32,403 bases of DNA from a virus. The stretch lies in IMG/VR virus record IMGVR_UViG_3300032236_000146, positions 1 to 32,403 of that record; one strand, given 5' to 3'. The translations under genes were made by a program, and so were the position numbers. Of the stretch, positions 1-7,788 are shown piece by piece; position 1 is the first letter of the stretch, and every line of letters begins with the position of its first letter. Below the pieces are notes generated by a model that saw nothing but the letters and a program-made list of their open reading frames with translations, searched no databases and had not been told where the DNA came from.

Positions 1-123
1 AAAGTAATTGAACCAGCTCCAAAATCGTGTGCCGTTCCTGTTGTAGCAGCACCAGTTACTAAATAAACATCTCCTGCGTTTCCTGTGCCATTTACTAAAT
101 AAGGGGTATTTGTAGCTACGTTC
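1..123. repeat. Terminal direct repeat, copy 1 (circular closure)
   Basis: These 123 bases are identical to 32281-32403. An open reading frame continues in frame across the joined ends, so the repeat is most simply the overlap of a circular assembly, meaning a circularly permuted or cohesive-ended phage genome of 32,280 bp. It lies inside a coding sequence, which argues against a functional packaging terminus here. Confidence 0.95.
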
Positions 124-311
124 CACATTCCCTTGTATTCCATTACTGAATTGGGTAATTGTGAAACTAAAATCTTTCCATTAGAATCTAATTGAGGAAT
201 ACCATTTGCTCCGTTTATAGGCAAACTATTAAGCACTCCAGTTGAACCAGTGATTACACCATCTAAATTTCTAACTTTTGCACCGCCTGTTATCTGTAAT
301 TGATTACTCAT
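1..311 (-). CDS. Tail fibre with S74 chaperone, N-terminal part (gene continues across the window ends)
   Basis: This is the 5' end of the fibre gene. The ATG at 311 opens MSNQLQITGGAKVRN and runs without a stop to base 1. Because the genome is circular it continues in frame from base 32280 down to 29262. Joined, the product is 1109 residues. The N-terminal segment (MSNQLQIT...LDSNGKI, then GDQVIYDGTNWDR across the junction) resembles the virion-attachment region of many phage fibres. It starts 14 bases after the stop of the upstream 233-residue tail protein, consistent with one tail operon. The rest is described under 29262-32403. Confidence 0.9.
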   Translation of the reverse strand, partial: MSNQLQITGGAKVRNLDGVITGSTGVLNSLPINGANGIPQLDSNGKILVSQLPNSVMEYKGMWNVATNTPYLVNGTGNAGDVYLVTGAATTGTAHDFGAGSIT

Positions 312-324
312 CTTTAATTATTTT

Positions 325-1026
325 TTATTGGAATAAACCACGCACAAATTCGTCACTCTCTAATGCTCTTGGGAATGTTAATACACCTGTTGTTGTGTTC
401 CAAGCTACTTGCTCACCTGTAGCACCACTTGTAACTATATTTCTAACGTCAACCCCACCACGAGAAACATATAAACAGGTCTTGCCTATCATATCAGTCC
501 AAGTTATTGTTGTTTCCGCTCCAGCAGCCACATATTGTTTATCGTAAACTACCCCGCCAGCTACAATAACCGTTCCGCTAGGGTTAACTGATGTTCCAGT
601 TGTGCCATAAGCACCTGTGCCTTGTAAAGACACGCTATAAGTTGCTATATCTTTATAAGGACCATTCATTTGGAAACTTGTTAAATTACAAATGCCTGAA
701 ATGATTACCAAACCATCAACCCCATTGTCTACTACAAACTTTATTGAAATCGGCGTTCTATTTTGCTGAATATTTAGAAAGTTTAAATATCCATATCCGT
801 TTAATGTTACTATGCCATCACAAGAAATAGTCCAAAAAGCTATATCGTTCTTAAATTCTTTATACCAAGCTGATGTTTGGCTAGTTACTTCTTTTTGTGC
901 TACTTGTACGTTAAAAGTACAATTTGTAGAACAAGCAAATGGAATATCTCTTCCATCTGGGTAGTCTACCGATGGTGCTTCATGATAATAAAGCATTATA
1001 TTTTTACCTTGTACTTTGTCTGCCAT
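325..1026 (-). CDS. Distal tail protein with a tail-tube-like N-terminal domain
   Basis: This is a 233-residue protein encoded between the baseplate-hub-like gene and the fibre. Residues about 20-140 look like the beta-rich fold of phage major tail tube proteins: a strand pattern with a WTISCDG segment, a TPISIKFVV strand, and a closing SVSLQGTGAY strand typical of that family. The C-terminal 90 residues are a separate Thr/Gly/Val-rich region. The true tube protein is probably the gene at 5525-5977, so this second copy at the distal end could form a tip ring or fibre adaptor. A TAnnTTTG box lies 4 bases before the ATG, so it may also have its own promoter. The role is inferred from fold pattern and position. 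Confidence 0.6.
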   Translation of the reverse strand: MADKVQGKNIMLYYHEAPSVDYPDGRDIPFACSTNCTFNVQVAQKEVTSQTSAWYKEFKNDIAFWTISCDGIVTLNGYGYLNFLNIQQNRTPISIKFVVDNGVDGLVIISGICNLTSFQMNGPYKDIATYSVSLQGTGAYGTTGTSVNPSGTVIVAGGVVYDKQYVAAGAETTITWTDMIGKTCLYVSRGGVDVRNIVTSGATGEQVAWNTTTGVLTFPRALESDEFVRGLFQ

Positions 1027-1030
1027 ATTG

Positions 1031-1038
1031 CAAATTTA
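1031..1038 (-). promoter_or_regulatory. Bacteroidota-type promoter box TAAATTTG
   Basis: TAAATTTG on the minus strand matches the TAnnTTTG -7 consensus of Bacteroidota. It ends 4 bases before the ATG at 1026, so a transcript would begin at or next to the start codon. I saw no clear -33 TTTG element. Confidence 0.35.
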
Positions 1039-1049
1039 ACTATAATTAT

Positions 1050-2978
1050 CTATGAATAAATTAGTATTTGTGTTGTAGATAAATCTGTGTCCGAAACCTC
1101 TATTAATTGAAATGAAGTCGTTTCATTAACTTGAGGAGTAATATTTAACCTATTTGCAATAAATTTCTTGCCATCATAAGACAAAGCATTTGTTGGAGAA
1201 TCTTGTACTAAATAAACCTTATCTAATGTCAAAAGACCAACACTTGATTGGAATGCTCCTAAATCGCTTTCTAATGTGCCAAAATTTCTATTTAATAAAT
1301 TTGAATACTCTTTAGCTATTAATAATTGAAGGCTAAAAAATGCCTCTGTTTTTCCTTGTCTATACCAATTTATAAGTTGACCGCCAGATGAATCTGTTAG
1401 ATAGCCCAAATAATTCTTAGATATTGAATTATTTTGCATTAACCCATAAGGTTGAGTTAATGATTTAATGGTTGATTTGTTTGTTGAAATTTGATTAATT
1501 ACACTTAAAGAATTAGGAAAAGCAACTTTTTGAGTAATTTTTACGTTTTTAATCCACAAAACTTGATGAGTTGCATCACAATAAAATCTTATACCAATAT
1601 ACCCTTCGTAAGCATAAGTGCCTGGAACATTTGGATAAGTTAATAATACATTAATTGATGAGCTTTGATAAATACCCCCAAAAATGCTATTATTATTTGT
1701 TATAGTGTAATATGCTTGAGTATTTTGCCAATTGTTAGAACTATTATAATAATAAACTGTCCCACCAGTAGTTCTTAATGAAATTTCAACTTGACCATTT
1801 TGACCATTACCTATAAAATAATCAAAACTTAAAGTAAAGCTAGGTCTAACCATGTATGGCTTAAAAGTTAAAGGAGCAACTATATTTCCAATATATAATT
1901 GAGCATAATCACCTGAACCTGTGCCTGAATATAATCTTACTTCATTGCTTAAATCATCTAATTGATTAAAGGTTGCCGAAGAAGCAGAACCTGAACTATT
2001 AAAAGTCCAACCTGATATTGGATTGCTTTGTGCTAAATCAAATACTTTAAAATCCCCATTAGTTGCATAATTAGGGCATGAATCCATTTTTGAATCTAAA
2101 ATAACTTGATTATAACCCTTTCTTACTACTTTGTTTTGTGAGTTATCAATAAAATGTACATTATTTAAAACGTATGGTTGTATAGTTACACTTTTATTTA
2201 AAATACCTGAATCAGTTACAGAAATAGTAGGTGATATTGAATATTTTGTAAAATATCTAGTTGCTTCTGATACTTCATTAATATTTATTACTTGCCATAA
2301 GCCATCTGCTTGAAATAACCTACAATTAAAAGAAGTTACAATGTTTTCAATTATATCGTAATAATTGTTATCTATATAATCCCTTCTATATTGGTATGTT
2401 TGATAAAATGGGTCACTATCAGTAGAATAAGACCTATTATTCATCCCTTCAGCAAAATAAGAACATGAAGTTAATAATTGCAATTGTGTTGGGAATCCTA
2501 TTAAATTTAAAGCCTCTGCAAAAGTTTGAATTAAGTTTTGGCTATTATTTACGCTATCACCCCATTTTGGATAATACGGAATGCTTTTTAAAAATGATAA
2601 TCCGTCTATAGCAATTAAATCAATTTGTAAATATCCAGTAGTAAAAGGAACCTTAACATAATCATTGAACAAAAAACCTACCCATAATTTATTAGAACCA
2701 TTTACTAATTCTACATAATACTTTCGGTCATCTGTACTTAACAAATATGGGAAATTATCAAAATCTGTTTGAGTTGATATTACAAAAGATATATTTAACT
2801 GACTAGAAACAACTGAAGGCAATGGGTCATCACCTGATGAGTTTGGTTGTATATCTAATTTAACAGCATCGTATGATGTAATATTAGTTCCAGAATATCC
2901 ATTTTCATAAATATTTAAAACTAAAGTAGTTTCATCACGAAGTTTTTGAGTTATAGTGTATCTTAATCCGTATGACAT
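1050..2978 (-). CDS. Baseplate hub-like tail protein with inserted carbohydrate-binding-like domain
   Basis: This 642-residue protein directly follows the tape measure gene, where siphophages encode distal tail and hub (Dit/Tal) proteins. The N-terminal 270 residues are beta-rich and resemble tail hub proteins. Residues about 303-485 look like an inserted jelly roll: it opens with NGDFKVFDLAQSNPISGWTF, a pattern common at the start of CBM4/9-like sandwiches, and closes with a strand ending LWIKNVKITQ. The last 155 residues return to a hub-like region. The ATG overlaps the tape-measure stop as TAATG, so translation is probably coupled. I infer that it forms the tail tip and touches cell-surface glycans through the inserted domain. 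Exact family membership is uncertain. Confidence 0.65.
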   Translation of the reverse strand: MSYGLRYTITQKLRDETTLVLNIYENGYSGTNITSYDAVKLDIQPNSSGDDPLPSVVSSQLNISFVISTQTDFDNFPYLLSTDDRKYYVELVNGSNKLWVGFLFNDYVKVPFTTGYLQIDLIAIDGLSFLKSIPYYPKWGDSVNNSQNLIQTFAEALNLIGFPTQLQLLTSCSYFAEGMNNRSYSTDSDPFYQTYQYRRDYIDNNYYDIIENIVTSFNCRLFQADGLWQVININEVSEATRYFTKYSISPTISVTDSGILNKSVTIQPYVLNNVHFIDNSQNKVVRKGYNQVILDSKMDSCPNYATNGDFKVFDLAQSNPISGWTFNSSGSASSATFNQLDDLSNEVRLYSGTGSGDYAQLYIGNIVAPLTFKPYMVRPSFTLSFDYFIGNGQNGQVEISLRTTGGTVYYYNSSNNWQNTQAYYTITNNNSIFGGIYQSSSINVLLTYPNVPGTYAYEGYIGIRFYCDATHQVLWIKNVKITQKVAFPNSLSVINQISTNKSTIKSLTQPYGLMQNNSISKNYLGYLTDSSGGQLINWYRQGKTEAFFSLQLLIAKEYSNLLNRNFGTLESDLGAFQSSVGLLTLDKVYLVQDSPTNALSYDGKKFIANRLNITPQVNETTSFQLIEVSDTDLSTTQILIYS

Positions 2979-4828
2979 TATGCTAAACTTATATTTTGTC
3001 CTTTAAGTGCAGATGATTTCTGCGTTCTATTTAAAGCTACTAATAAATCTTGACCTCTCAAAACAAATTGTGCGCTACCTGAACCAGCACCACCACTAAC
3101 CGCACCTGCGCTAAATGAATTGCTTACAACGTTACCCAATTTAGATAAAGGCATTACCGCCTCTGGTCCTGCTTCTCCAAATATACCTAATGTTGGTTGT
3201 GAAACAATACCCCCTTCAGCAAACATTTTAGGACCACCACCTGAAATAACTCCAACTGCAGCAAAAGCACCTTTTAATTCAGGCATAGCAGACATAATAG
3301 CTTCTAAAATACTAGCTTCCAAAATAACTGCTGCAATTTGTTCAGCAATATGCATAAAAGCATTACCAATAGCTTCTAATGGGTCTTGACCTTTTTGCAT
3401 TGCATCAAAAACGCTCATTATACCTTCAGTAACATCTCTTGTAAGTGTTTGAGCAAATTGTTTGTATTGTTGTTGCTCTTTTTTTAATGCTTCATCATTT
3501 TTATTTAATTCACTAGTATATTGATTAAACCAATCTGGTAATTTAGGAGGATTTGCAGCTATATCAGCAAATGGGGTTCTGTCTCTTTTTTCTTCTTTTT
3601 GTTGTTGAGCAAATAAATAATCTCCAAATATAGCTGGACTAGTATCAGCTCTTTGTATAGCTTGATTGCTTTTTTCAAATTGTCTTCTTTGAGCAAAAAA
3701 CTTAGCTTCTTCATTTGCCCATTGTTTAGTTAATTCTATCGCTCTTTCTATCTTAGACAATTCATCTGCAGATGTATAATCTTTTACTTTACCCCCTTTA
3801 CTTGGAGTAGGTAATGTACTAATAACATTAACTAATCGCTTATTAGCATCTTCGGCAGATTTTATTTTGTTATTAATATCTGATATTGCAGCATCTGCTT
3901 GTTCGTTTATTCTAGCTCTTAATGCATCTAAATTATAAATTGGAACACCATTAGCTCCATACTCTTGCTTTACATTAGCTAAATCTTTTGCTCTTTTATC
4001 TTCTAATTCTTTTCTTCTAGCGTATAATTGAGTTAATCTAGTTTCGTAATTCTTTTGAGAATTTATATCAAAATCTTGTATTGCAGCTCTATTTACTGCA
4101 TACATTAATAATTGTTTATTATTAAATTCTTTAGAATTAACATCTAATTTAGCTATTTCAGCACTTTCGCTAAATAGTTTTTTTAAACTTTCTAAAGCAC
4201 CTTTTCTTACATTTAAATCTTTACTTTGGTCAGTAATTATATCTGCATATAAAGAACCAGTAGTTAATTTAGCTTGTGAGCCTCCAGCTATTTCATATAG
4301 TTTTTTATTTAAATCATTTAAAGATTTAATAAATTCTAAATTAGCATCAGTGGCTTTTTTTACATTTTTTTGATATAATTCAAATAACCCAATTGCTGCA
4401 GAAACACCTAAAACAATTCCTGCTGGTCCAGTGAATGCTCCAGCTAAACTAGAAATTGCATTTTTAAACCCACCTTCTTGAACGGCTAATCTTGTTAAGC
4501 TATTACCAAACATTGTTAAACCATTCAATCCTTGCGTAAGACCGCCACTAGCAAATTCTCTAGTAATACGGTCCATTTGACCAATTGCCCTAAAATTTTG
4601 ATATGATTGTTGTGAAACTGTATCTACTTGAATACCGAACTCATATAATCCTTGTTTGGCAGTATCCATTGAGTTAGTCCATCTTTTTATAGACTCTGTA
4701 TCAAAGTTATTTTTTAACTTCTTTTCAAAATAATCTAAATCATTAAGAAGTTTAATGATGTCTGCTCTAGCTTCTGCACTATCGAACTTAAACTTGACAC
4801 CTAAATATGAATTAAAATCAGTAGCCAT
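2978..4828 (-). CDS. Tail tape measure protein
   Basis: This 616-residue protein sets tail length and exits ahead of the DNA during infection. The N-terminal half is strongly helical and coiled-coil-like. A hydrophobic Gly/Ala stretch near residues 115-160 could insert in the membrane. A second helical hydrophobic region near 490-530 precedes the hallmark C-terminal motif at about 536-564, including FAEGGIVSQPTLGIFGEAGP and then EAVMPLSKL, typical of tape measure proteins. It is short for the family; at roughly 0.15 nm per residue a tail near 90 nm would be expected. It follows the frameshifted chaperone pair, which is the canonical position. Confidence 0.93.
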   Translation of the reverse strand: MATDFNSYLGVKFKFDSAEARADIIKLLNDLDYFEKKLKNNFDTESIKRWTNSMDTAKQGLYEFGIQVDTVSQQSYQNFRAIGQMDRITREFASGGLTQGLNGLTMFGNSLTRLAVQEGGFKNAISSLAGAFTGPAGIVLGVSAAIGLFELYQKNVKKATDANLEFIKSLNDLNKKLYEIAGGSQAKLTTGSLYADIITDQSKDLNVRKGALESLKKLFSESAEIAKLDVNSKEFNNKQLLMYAVNRAAIQDFDINSQKNYETRLTQLYARRKELEDKRAKDLANVKQEYGANGVPIYNLDALRARINEQADAAISDINNKIKSAEDANKRLVNVISTLPTPSKGGKVKDYTSADELSKIERAIELTKQWANEEAKFFAQRRQFEKSNQAIQRADTSPAIFGDYLFAQQQKEEKRDRTPFADIAANPPKLPDWFNQYTSELNKNDEALKKEQQQYKQFAQTLTRDVTEGIMSVFDAMQKGQDPLEAIGNAFMHIAEQIAAVILEASILEAIMSAMPELKGAFAAVGVISGGGPKMFAEGGIVSQPTLGIFGEAGPEAVMPLSKLGNVVSNSFSAGAVSGGAGSGSAQFVLRGQDLLVALNRTQKSSALKGQNISLA

Positions 4829-4835
4829 AATTTTT

Positions 4836-5156
4836 TTAATTTATTCCGTATAATGCCAAAGTTCGTGATAATTCTTCATTTGATAACATAACCTCCTCCG
4901 CTTCATCTTCTATATCGTCTAATTGAGGTATATGCCAAAAAGATTTAATTGATTTAGGGTTTTTATCCGCACTGCTACTTAAATAAATGATATAGGCAAG
5001 GTTTCTAGTCCTTGCCCATTCATTTAATTCTTTGCGTTCTGTTCCCAAAACGACAATACTATAATCTTTCCAAGTCATTTCCCAAAACTCACTTGGTTTA
5101 ATACTGCATTCAGCCGCCTTAACTAACACATCATCCCAAGTTAGCGTTTTAAGGCT
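4836..5156 (-). CDS. Tail assembly chaperone, frameshift extension (GT-type C-terminal half)
   Basis: This frame has no ATG start; the first Met falls inside a conserved motif, and the only early start-like codon is a GTG at 5129. It is in the -1 frame relative to the gene at 5141-5506 and joins it at a run of nine A. Read through the slip it begins SLKTLTWDDVLVKAAE and contains PSEFWEMTWKDY, matching the motif around which tail chaperone C-termini are recognised. The fusion would be 117 + 106 = 223 residues. By analogy with lambda gpGT it recruits tube subunits to the tape measure protein, whose gene starts 7 bases downstream. Confidence 0.82.
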   Translation of the reverse strand, partial: SLKTLTWDDVLVKAAECSIKPSEFWEMTWKDYSIVVLGTERKELNEWARTRNLAYIIYLSSSADKNPKSIKSFWHIPQLDDIEDEAEEVMLSNEELSRTLALYGIN

Positions 5157-5506
5157 TTTTTTTTCTCTCCATCCTTTACGTCAGAAACATTGACATTTAT
5201 AGTAGATAATATGTATTTAAAATACTCTACTACTTGTCCTTCTGCAACATAAATAGAACCAATTTGATCAATCCATTCGCAAACATCTTCTTCTGTAAAG
5301 ACTATTTCTACTTTATTTGAAATACAAGCTGACTTATATCCAATATGAAATAATTTAATAATCTTATCGATGTCTTTTTGAGTTTCTCCTAACGCTTCAA
5401 AATACTTTTCTAAAGTAATGTTATACGTTTGGCAAAACTCACGCATTGACCAAGTTCCCCATTTTAAAAGGACCGAGTTGTTGTTGTTTAGTTTTAATTC
5501 GAACAT
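5141..5506 (-). CDS. Tail assembly chaperone, short form (G-type)
   Basis: This is a 121-residue helical protein between the tail tube and tape measure genes, the fixed position of the tail chaperone in siphophages. The unshifted product ends EKKKALKR four codons after the A9 run at 5156-5164. Ribosomes that slip back one base at the three Lys codons would instead make a 223-residue product. The protein has no recognisable enzymatic motif, as expected for this fast-evolving family. It starts 18 bases after the tube-protein stop, in an A/C-rich leader. Confidence 0.8.
   Translation of the reverse strand: MFELKLNNNNSVLLKWGTWSMREFCQTYNITLEKYFEALGETQKDIDKIIKLFHIGYKSACISNKVEIVFTEEDVCEWIDQIGSIYVAEGQVVEYFKYILSTINVNVSDVKDGEKKKALKR
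5156..5164 (-). promoter_or_regulatory. Slippery A9 site for programmed -1 frameshift
   Basis: The minus strand reads GAG AAA AAA AAA GCC in the short-form frame. A tandem slip of one base backwards gives AAA AAA AAA AGC and opens the extension frame. A9 also permits polymerase slippage during transcription, so the mechanism (ribosomal or transcriptional) is not decided by sequence. Confidence 0.8.
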
Positions 5507-5524
5507 AGTTGTTGTTGGTTTTTA

Positions 5525-5977
5525 TTATGCAGTCTTAGTTTGACTTAATGGAGGATTTACTACTTCAAATGTTGCAGTAAATTTCACATCTTCTTTATCT
5601 GGAGCAGTTAAATCCCAAGCAGAAATAAATACTAAATCAGTTGCTTGACCACCATAAACCACGTTACCACTAGCAGGAGTTGAAGGTCCCATCTTTATAG
5701 CAAATTTAGTTTTAGCGATATGCAAAGAATAAAGCAAATCATAAGAATCTTTGCTTGGAGTACCTGTTTGGTCAATTGCAAATCCTTCTGCTTTGATTGA
5801 TTGCTTGAAGTTTGGTCCTGGTTCGTAGTCATCTCCACATTTAGAAGATGCATCAATTACGTTATTAGAAGATGTAATTGCGTTTGAAGTTAAACAAGCT
5901 ACTACGCTATATGTGCCACTATTTGTAGCATCTGCGAATAACAGGTAACTTCTAGCTGATACTTTAGATTCTGCCAT
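5525..5977 (-). CDS. Major tail tube protein
   Basis: This 150-residue beta-rich protein is encoded immediately upstream of the tail chaperone pair and downstream of the tail terminator, the usual tube-protein position. Its length and content (Thr/Ser-rich strands, a central KQSIKAEGFAIDQ segment, a C-terminal DVKFTATFEV strand) fit the tail tube fold. It would polymerise as hexameric rings around the tape measure. It starts 12 bases after the terminator gene's stop, with an A-rich leader and no Shine-Dalgarno sequence. Confidence 0.8.
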   Translation of the reverse strand: MAESKVSARSYLLFADATNSGTYSVVACLTSNAITSSNNVIDASSKCGDDYEPGPNFKQSIKAEGFAIDQTGTPSKDSYDLLYSLHIAKTKFAIKMGPSTPASGNVVYGGQATDLVFISAWDLTAPDKEDVKFTATFEVVNPPLSQTKTA

Positions 5978-5989
5978 TTTATTTTATTT

Positions 5990-6397
5990 TTATATTTGTG
6001 TTATTGTTAAATTATAAGTTATAAGTGTCCTAAAAACGTTGTCTAATGGATTTAATGCTTGTATATTTCTTATACCTTGAACGCTTAAACTAGATGCAAC
6101 CCACCCAGTTGGAAGTGTTATATTAGTATCAGAATTAATTACTGCTAATATTTCATTAGAAATAGTCTCCGAACGCTTAAAGCCAAAGTTAGCATTTTTT
6201 GTAACAATGTCAACAATGAATACTAAAGTATTAGTATATCCACTTTTGCCTTGTTGTTGACTTGATGTTCTACCAGTTAAAATAAGATATTCATTTCCTG
6301 CGGTTTCTGGAGCAATACCATCATAAACCCCTAACCCAGTAGCAGAAGTTAAATTTGTATAGAACCATTTTTTTATATCGACATTAGGATTATACAT
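5990..6397 (-). CDS. Tail terminator / tail completion protein
   Basis: This 135-residue protein follows the HK97 gp10-like gene and precedes the tube gene, the place of the lambda gpU-type tail terminator. It begins VDIKKWFYTNL and contains a strand-helix-strand pattern (YLILTGRTSSQQ, TLVFIVDIVTKN, ISNEILAVINSD, TLITYNLTITQI) like that family. Its start overlaps the end of the upstream gene by 8 bases. It would cap the growing tail tube and dock to the head. Assignment rests on gene order and fold pattern. Confidence 0.72.
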   Translation of the reverse strand: MYNPNVDIKKWFYTNLTSATGLGVYDGIAPETAGNEYLILTGRTSSQQQGKSGYTNTLVFIVDIVTKNANFGFKRSETISNEILAVINSDTNITLPTGWVASSLSVQGIRNIQALNPLDNVFRTLITYNLTITQI

Positions 6398-6815
6398 TAC
6401 TTATTATTGCTTTTAAATTAGCTATTAATTGTTCTTTTTGCATTTCAAAGTTAGGAATTAAATATGGTTGCGCATTCATCCCAGCAACAGATTTAGACCC
6501 TTTAAATTGAGCAGCGTATTCATCATATCCAGTTGGAATAGAAACTCTAGTCCCAGTTCCAAATTCTACATAAGGAGCGTATTCTACCAAAGTCAATACC
6601 TCATATCCTTGACCAGTCGCATCTTGAAAAGCCTCTGTGTGAATTGAATTTCTTAAAATACCCATATCCACAGGACAATCCATTTTAGCATTTGTTTCTG
6701 TATTTAAAGCAGCTTCTTTAACTGCATTATCTATACCCTTTTCAACTTTTTCGCTATATGCTTTTAAGTCTCCAATAAGTTTATCAATGCCAAAAACATT
6801 TATTTCACTAGCCAT
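6390..6815 (-). CDS. HK97 gp10-like neck/tail component
   Basis: This 141-residue protein has the recognisable gp10-like core: an N-terminal helix, CPVDMGILRNSI, then LVEYAPYVEFGTGT and AQPYLIPNF near the C-terminus. That family sits between head closure and tail terminator proteins and helps head-tail joining. Its start overlaps the upstream head-closure gene by 8 bases and its end overlaps the terminator gene by 8 bases, so the connector genes are tightly coupled. Confidence 0.85.
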   Translation of the reverse strand: MASEINVFGIDKLIGDLKAYSEKVEKGIDNAVKEAALNTETNAKMDCPVDMGILRNSIHTEAFQDATGQGYEVLTLVEYAPYVEFGTGTRVSIPTGYDEYAAQFKGSKSVAGMNAQPYLIPNFEMQKEQLIANLKAIISNV

Positions 6816-7149
6816 AAAAATTGATTTCTAGGAATCTATGAGCATTATCTACATCATTGATTGATTGTATTGTGTACATTTTACCTTCCACATATACTTG
6901 ATATTCCTCGTTTATCACTGTTCCGTACCTTATAAATAATTTAGCGTCTTGATAATAAGTCTTTTCGTCTTCTAATAAGGTTCTTATGCTTTTTGCTGGT
7001 CTAAAATCACCCCATACGGTTTCTTGTAAGGTAAAAGTCGTTGAATATCCTCCTTCGCCATCACTTGTTACGGTTGGAGCATAAAGGTCCGCTCTACGAG
7101 TCATCGTAGAAGAATTTACGCTTTTATTCTTTTTTTGACCTATTTGCAT
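6808..7149 (-). CDS. Head closure / head-tail joining protein
   Basis: This 113-residue small beta-barrel protein resembles the SPP1 gp16/HK97 head-tail joining family. It has the characteristic N-terminal strand (RRADLYAPTVTSDGEGGYST) followed by VWGDFRP and strands ending MYTIQSINDVDN. It would plug the connector after DNA packaging. It follows the connector gene after one base and overlaps the gp10-like gene. Confidence 0.8.
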   Translation of the reverse strand: MQIGQKKNKSVNSSTMTRRADLYAPTVTSDGEGGYSTTFTLQETVWGDFRPAKSIRTLLEDEKTYYQDAKLFIRYGTVINEEYQVYVEGKMYTIQSINDVDNAHRFLEINFYG

Positions 7150-7150
7150 A

Positions 7151-7699
7151 TTATAAAATTGGACTAGTTCTAGTATAACGTTGACACGCTCTCCAAGCCT
7201 TTTGACATACCCCAGTTTGGTCGTATCTTTCTACATCTGCACCTCTATTCTCATAATCGAAGTCTATTTGGTCCAGAATAGCCGTTTTTAGGTCTTTAGG
7301 GACACTTGCGAAGCCACTTGAGTATGTTGCATACATCATAGTATAAGTAGGCTGATATAGGCTAGGATATTGCCCTCCTAGTAATTTATAAAAACCTACT
7401 AATATTTCGCCACCATCTTGGTTATATAGCTTAAAAGTTGTTGGGTCAATAGGACCCCAAGGAAATTGAATATCTCCAGCAGGGTTATCAAACCAAACTT
7501 GTACATTTTTAGGGGTAAGACATAAACCAGTAGCCTTTTCAATTGCTTGTCTAGCTTCGGTTATTAAATCTGTTATAAGGCTATCATCGGCATTTGTTGA
7601 CACACGACAGTAGTTTTTAGCTTCTGCAAGTGTGACTGGCTCTGTGATTGTGCCATTATCTGTTAATGTATAATCCCTAACGTAATTATAGAAAGACAT
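7151..7699 (-). CDS. Head-tail connector (HK97 gp6-like adaptor)
   Basis: This 182-residue protein has the N-terminal pattern of gp6-like connectors: EPVTLAEAKNYCRV, then DSLITDLITEARQAIEKATG. A beta-rich middle with LYQPTYTMMYATYSSGFA and a helical C-terminus follow. These adaptors form a ring beneath the portal. It is the first gene after the capsid terminator and has its own TAnnTTTG box, so it probably opens the tail transcript. Confidence 0.83.
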   Translation of the reverse strand: MSFYNYVRDYTLTDNGTITEPVTLAEAKNYCRVSTNADDSLITDLITEARQAIEKATGLCLTPKNVQVWFDNPAGDIQFPWGPIDPTTFKLYNQDGGEILVGFYKLLGGQYPSLYQPTYTMMYATYSSGFASVPKDLKTAILDQIDFDYENRGADVERYDQTGVCQKAWRACQRYTRTSPIL

Positions 7700-7712
7700 A
7701 ATTCCTTTTTTA

Positions 7713-7720
7713 CAAATTTA
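7713..7720 (-). promoter_or_regulatory. Promoter box TAAATTTG before connector/tail genes
   Basis: TAAATTTG (TAnnTTTG consensus) lies 13 bases before the ATG at 7699 and just downstream of the capsid terminator. This terminator-then-promoter order would let head and tail genes be expressed at different levels. No convincing -33 element is visible. Confidence 0.4.
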
Positions 7721-7733
7721 CATTAATTCTAAT

Positions 7734-7761
7734 AAAAAACCCCAGCGTTTTAAGCTAGGGT
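7734..7761 (-). terminator. Rho-independent terminator after the major capsid gene
   Basis: On the minus strand a seven-pair stem CCCTAGC/GCTGGGG (one G-T pair) with a TTAAAAC loop, extended by an A-T pair at its base, is followed by six T. It sits 28 bases after the capsid stop codon and would end the abundant capsid transcript. Confidence 0.85.
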
Positions 7762-7788
7762 CTTTATTTACTATATTAAACCTTGTGA

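Noticed and set aside
1-123. The 123-bp end repeat as a true packaging direct terminal repeat
   Set aside because: It lies within a coding sequence at an arbitrary place and its length is typical of assembly overlap; read-depth evidence would be needed.
5127-5129. GTG at 5129 as an independent start for the second chaperone frame
   Set aside because: It would lose LTWDDV just before the conserved motif; the -1 frame at the A9 run explains the layout better.
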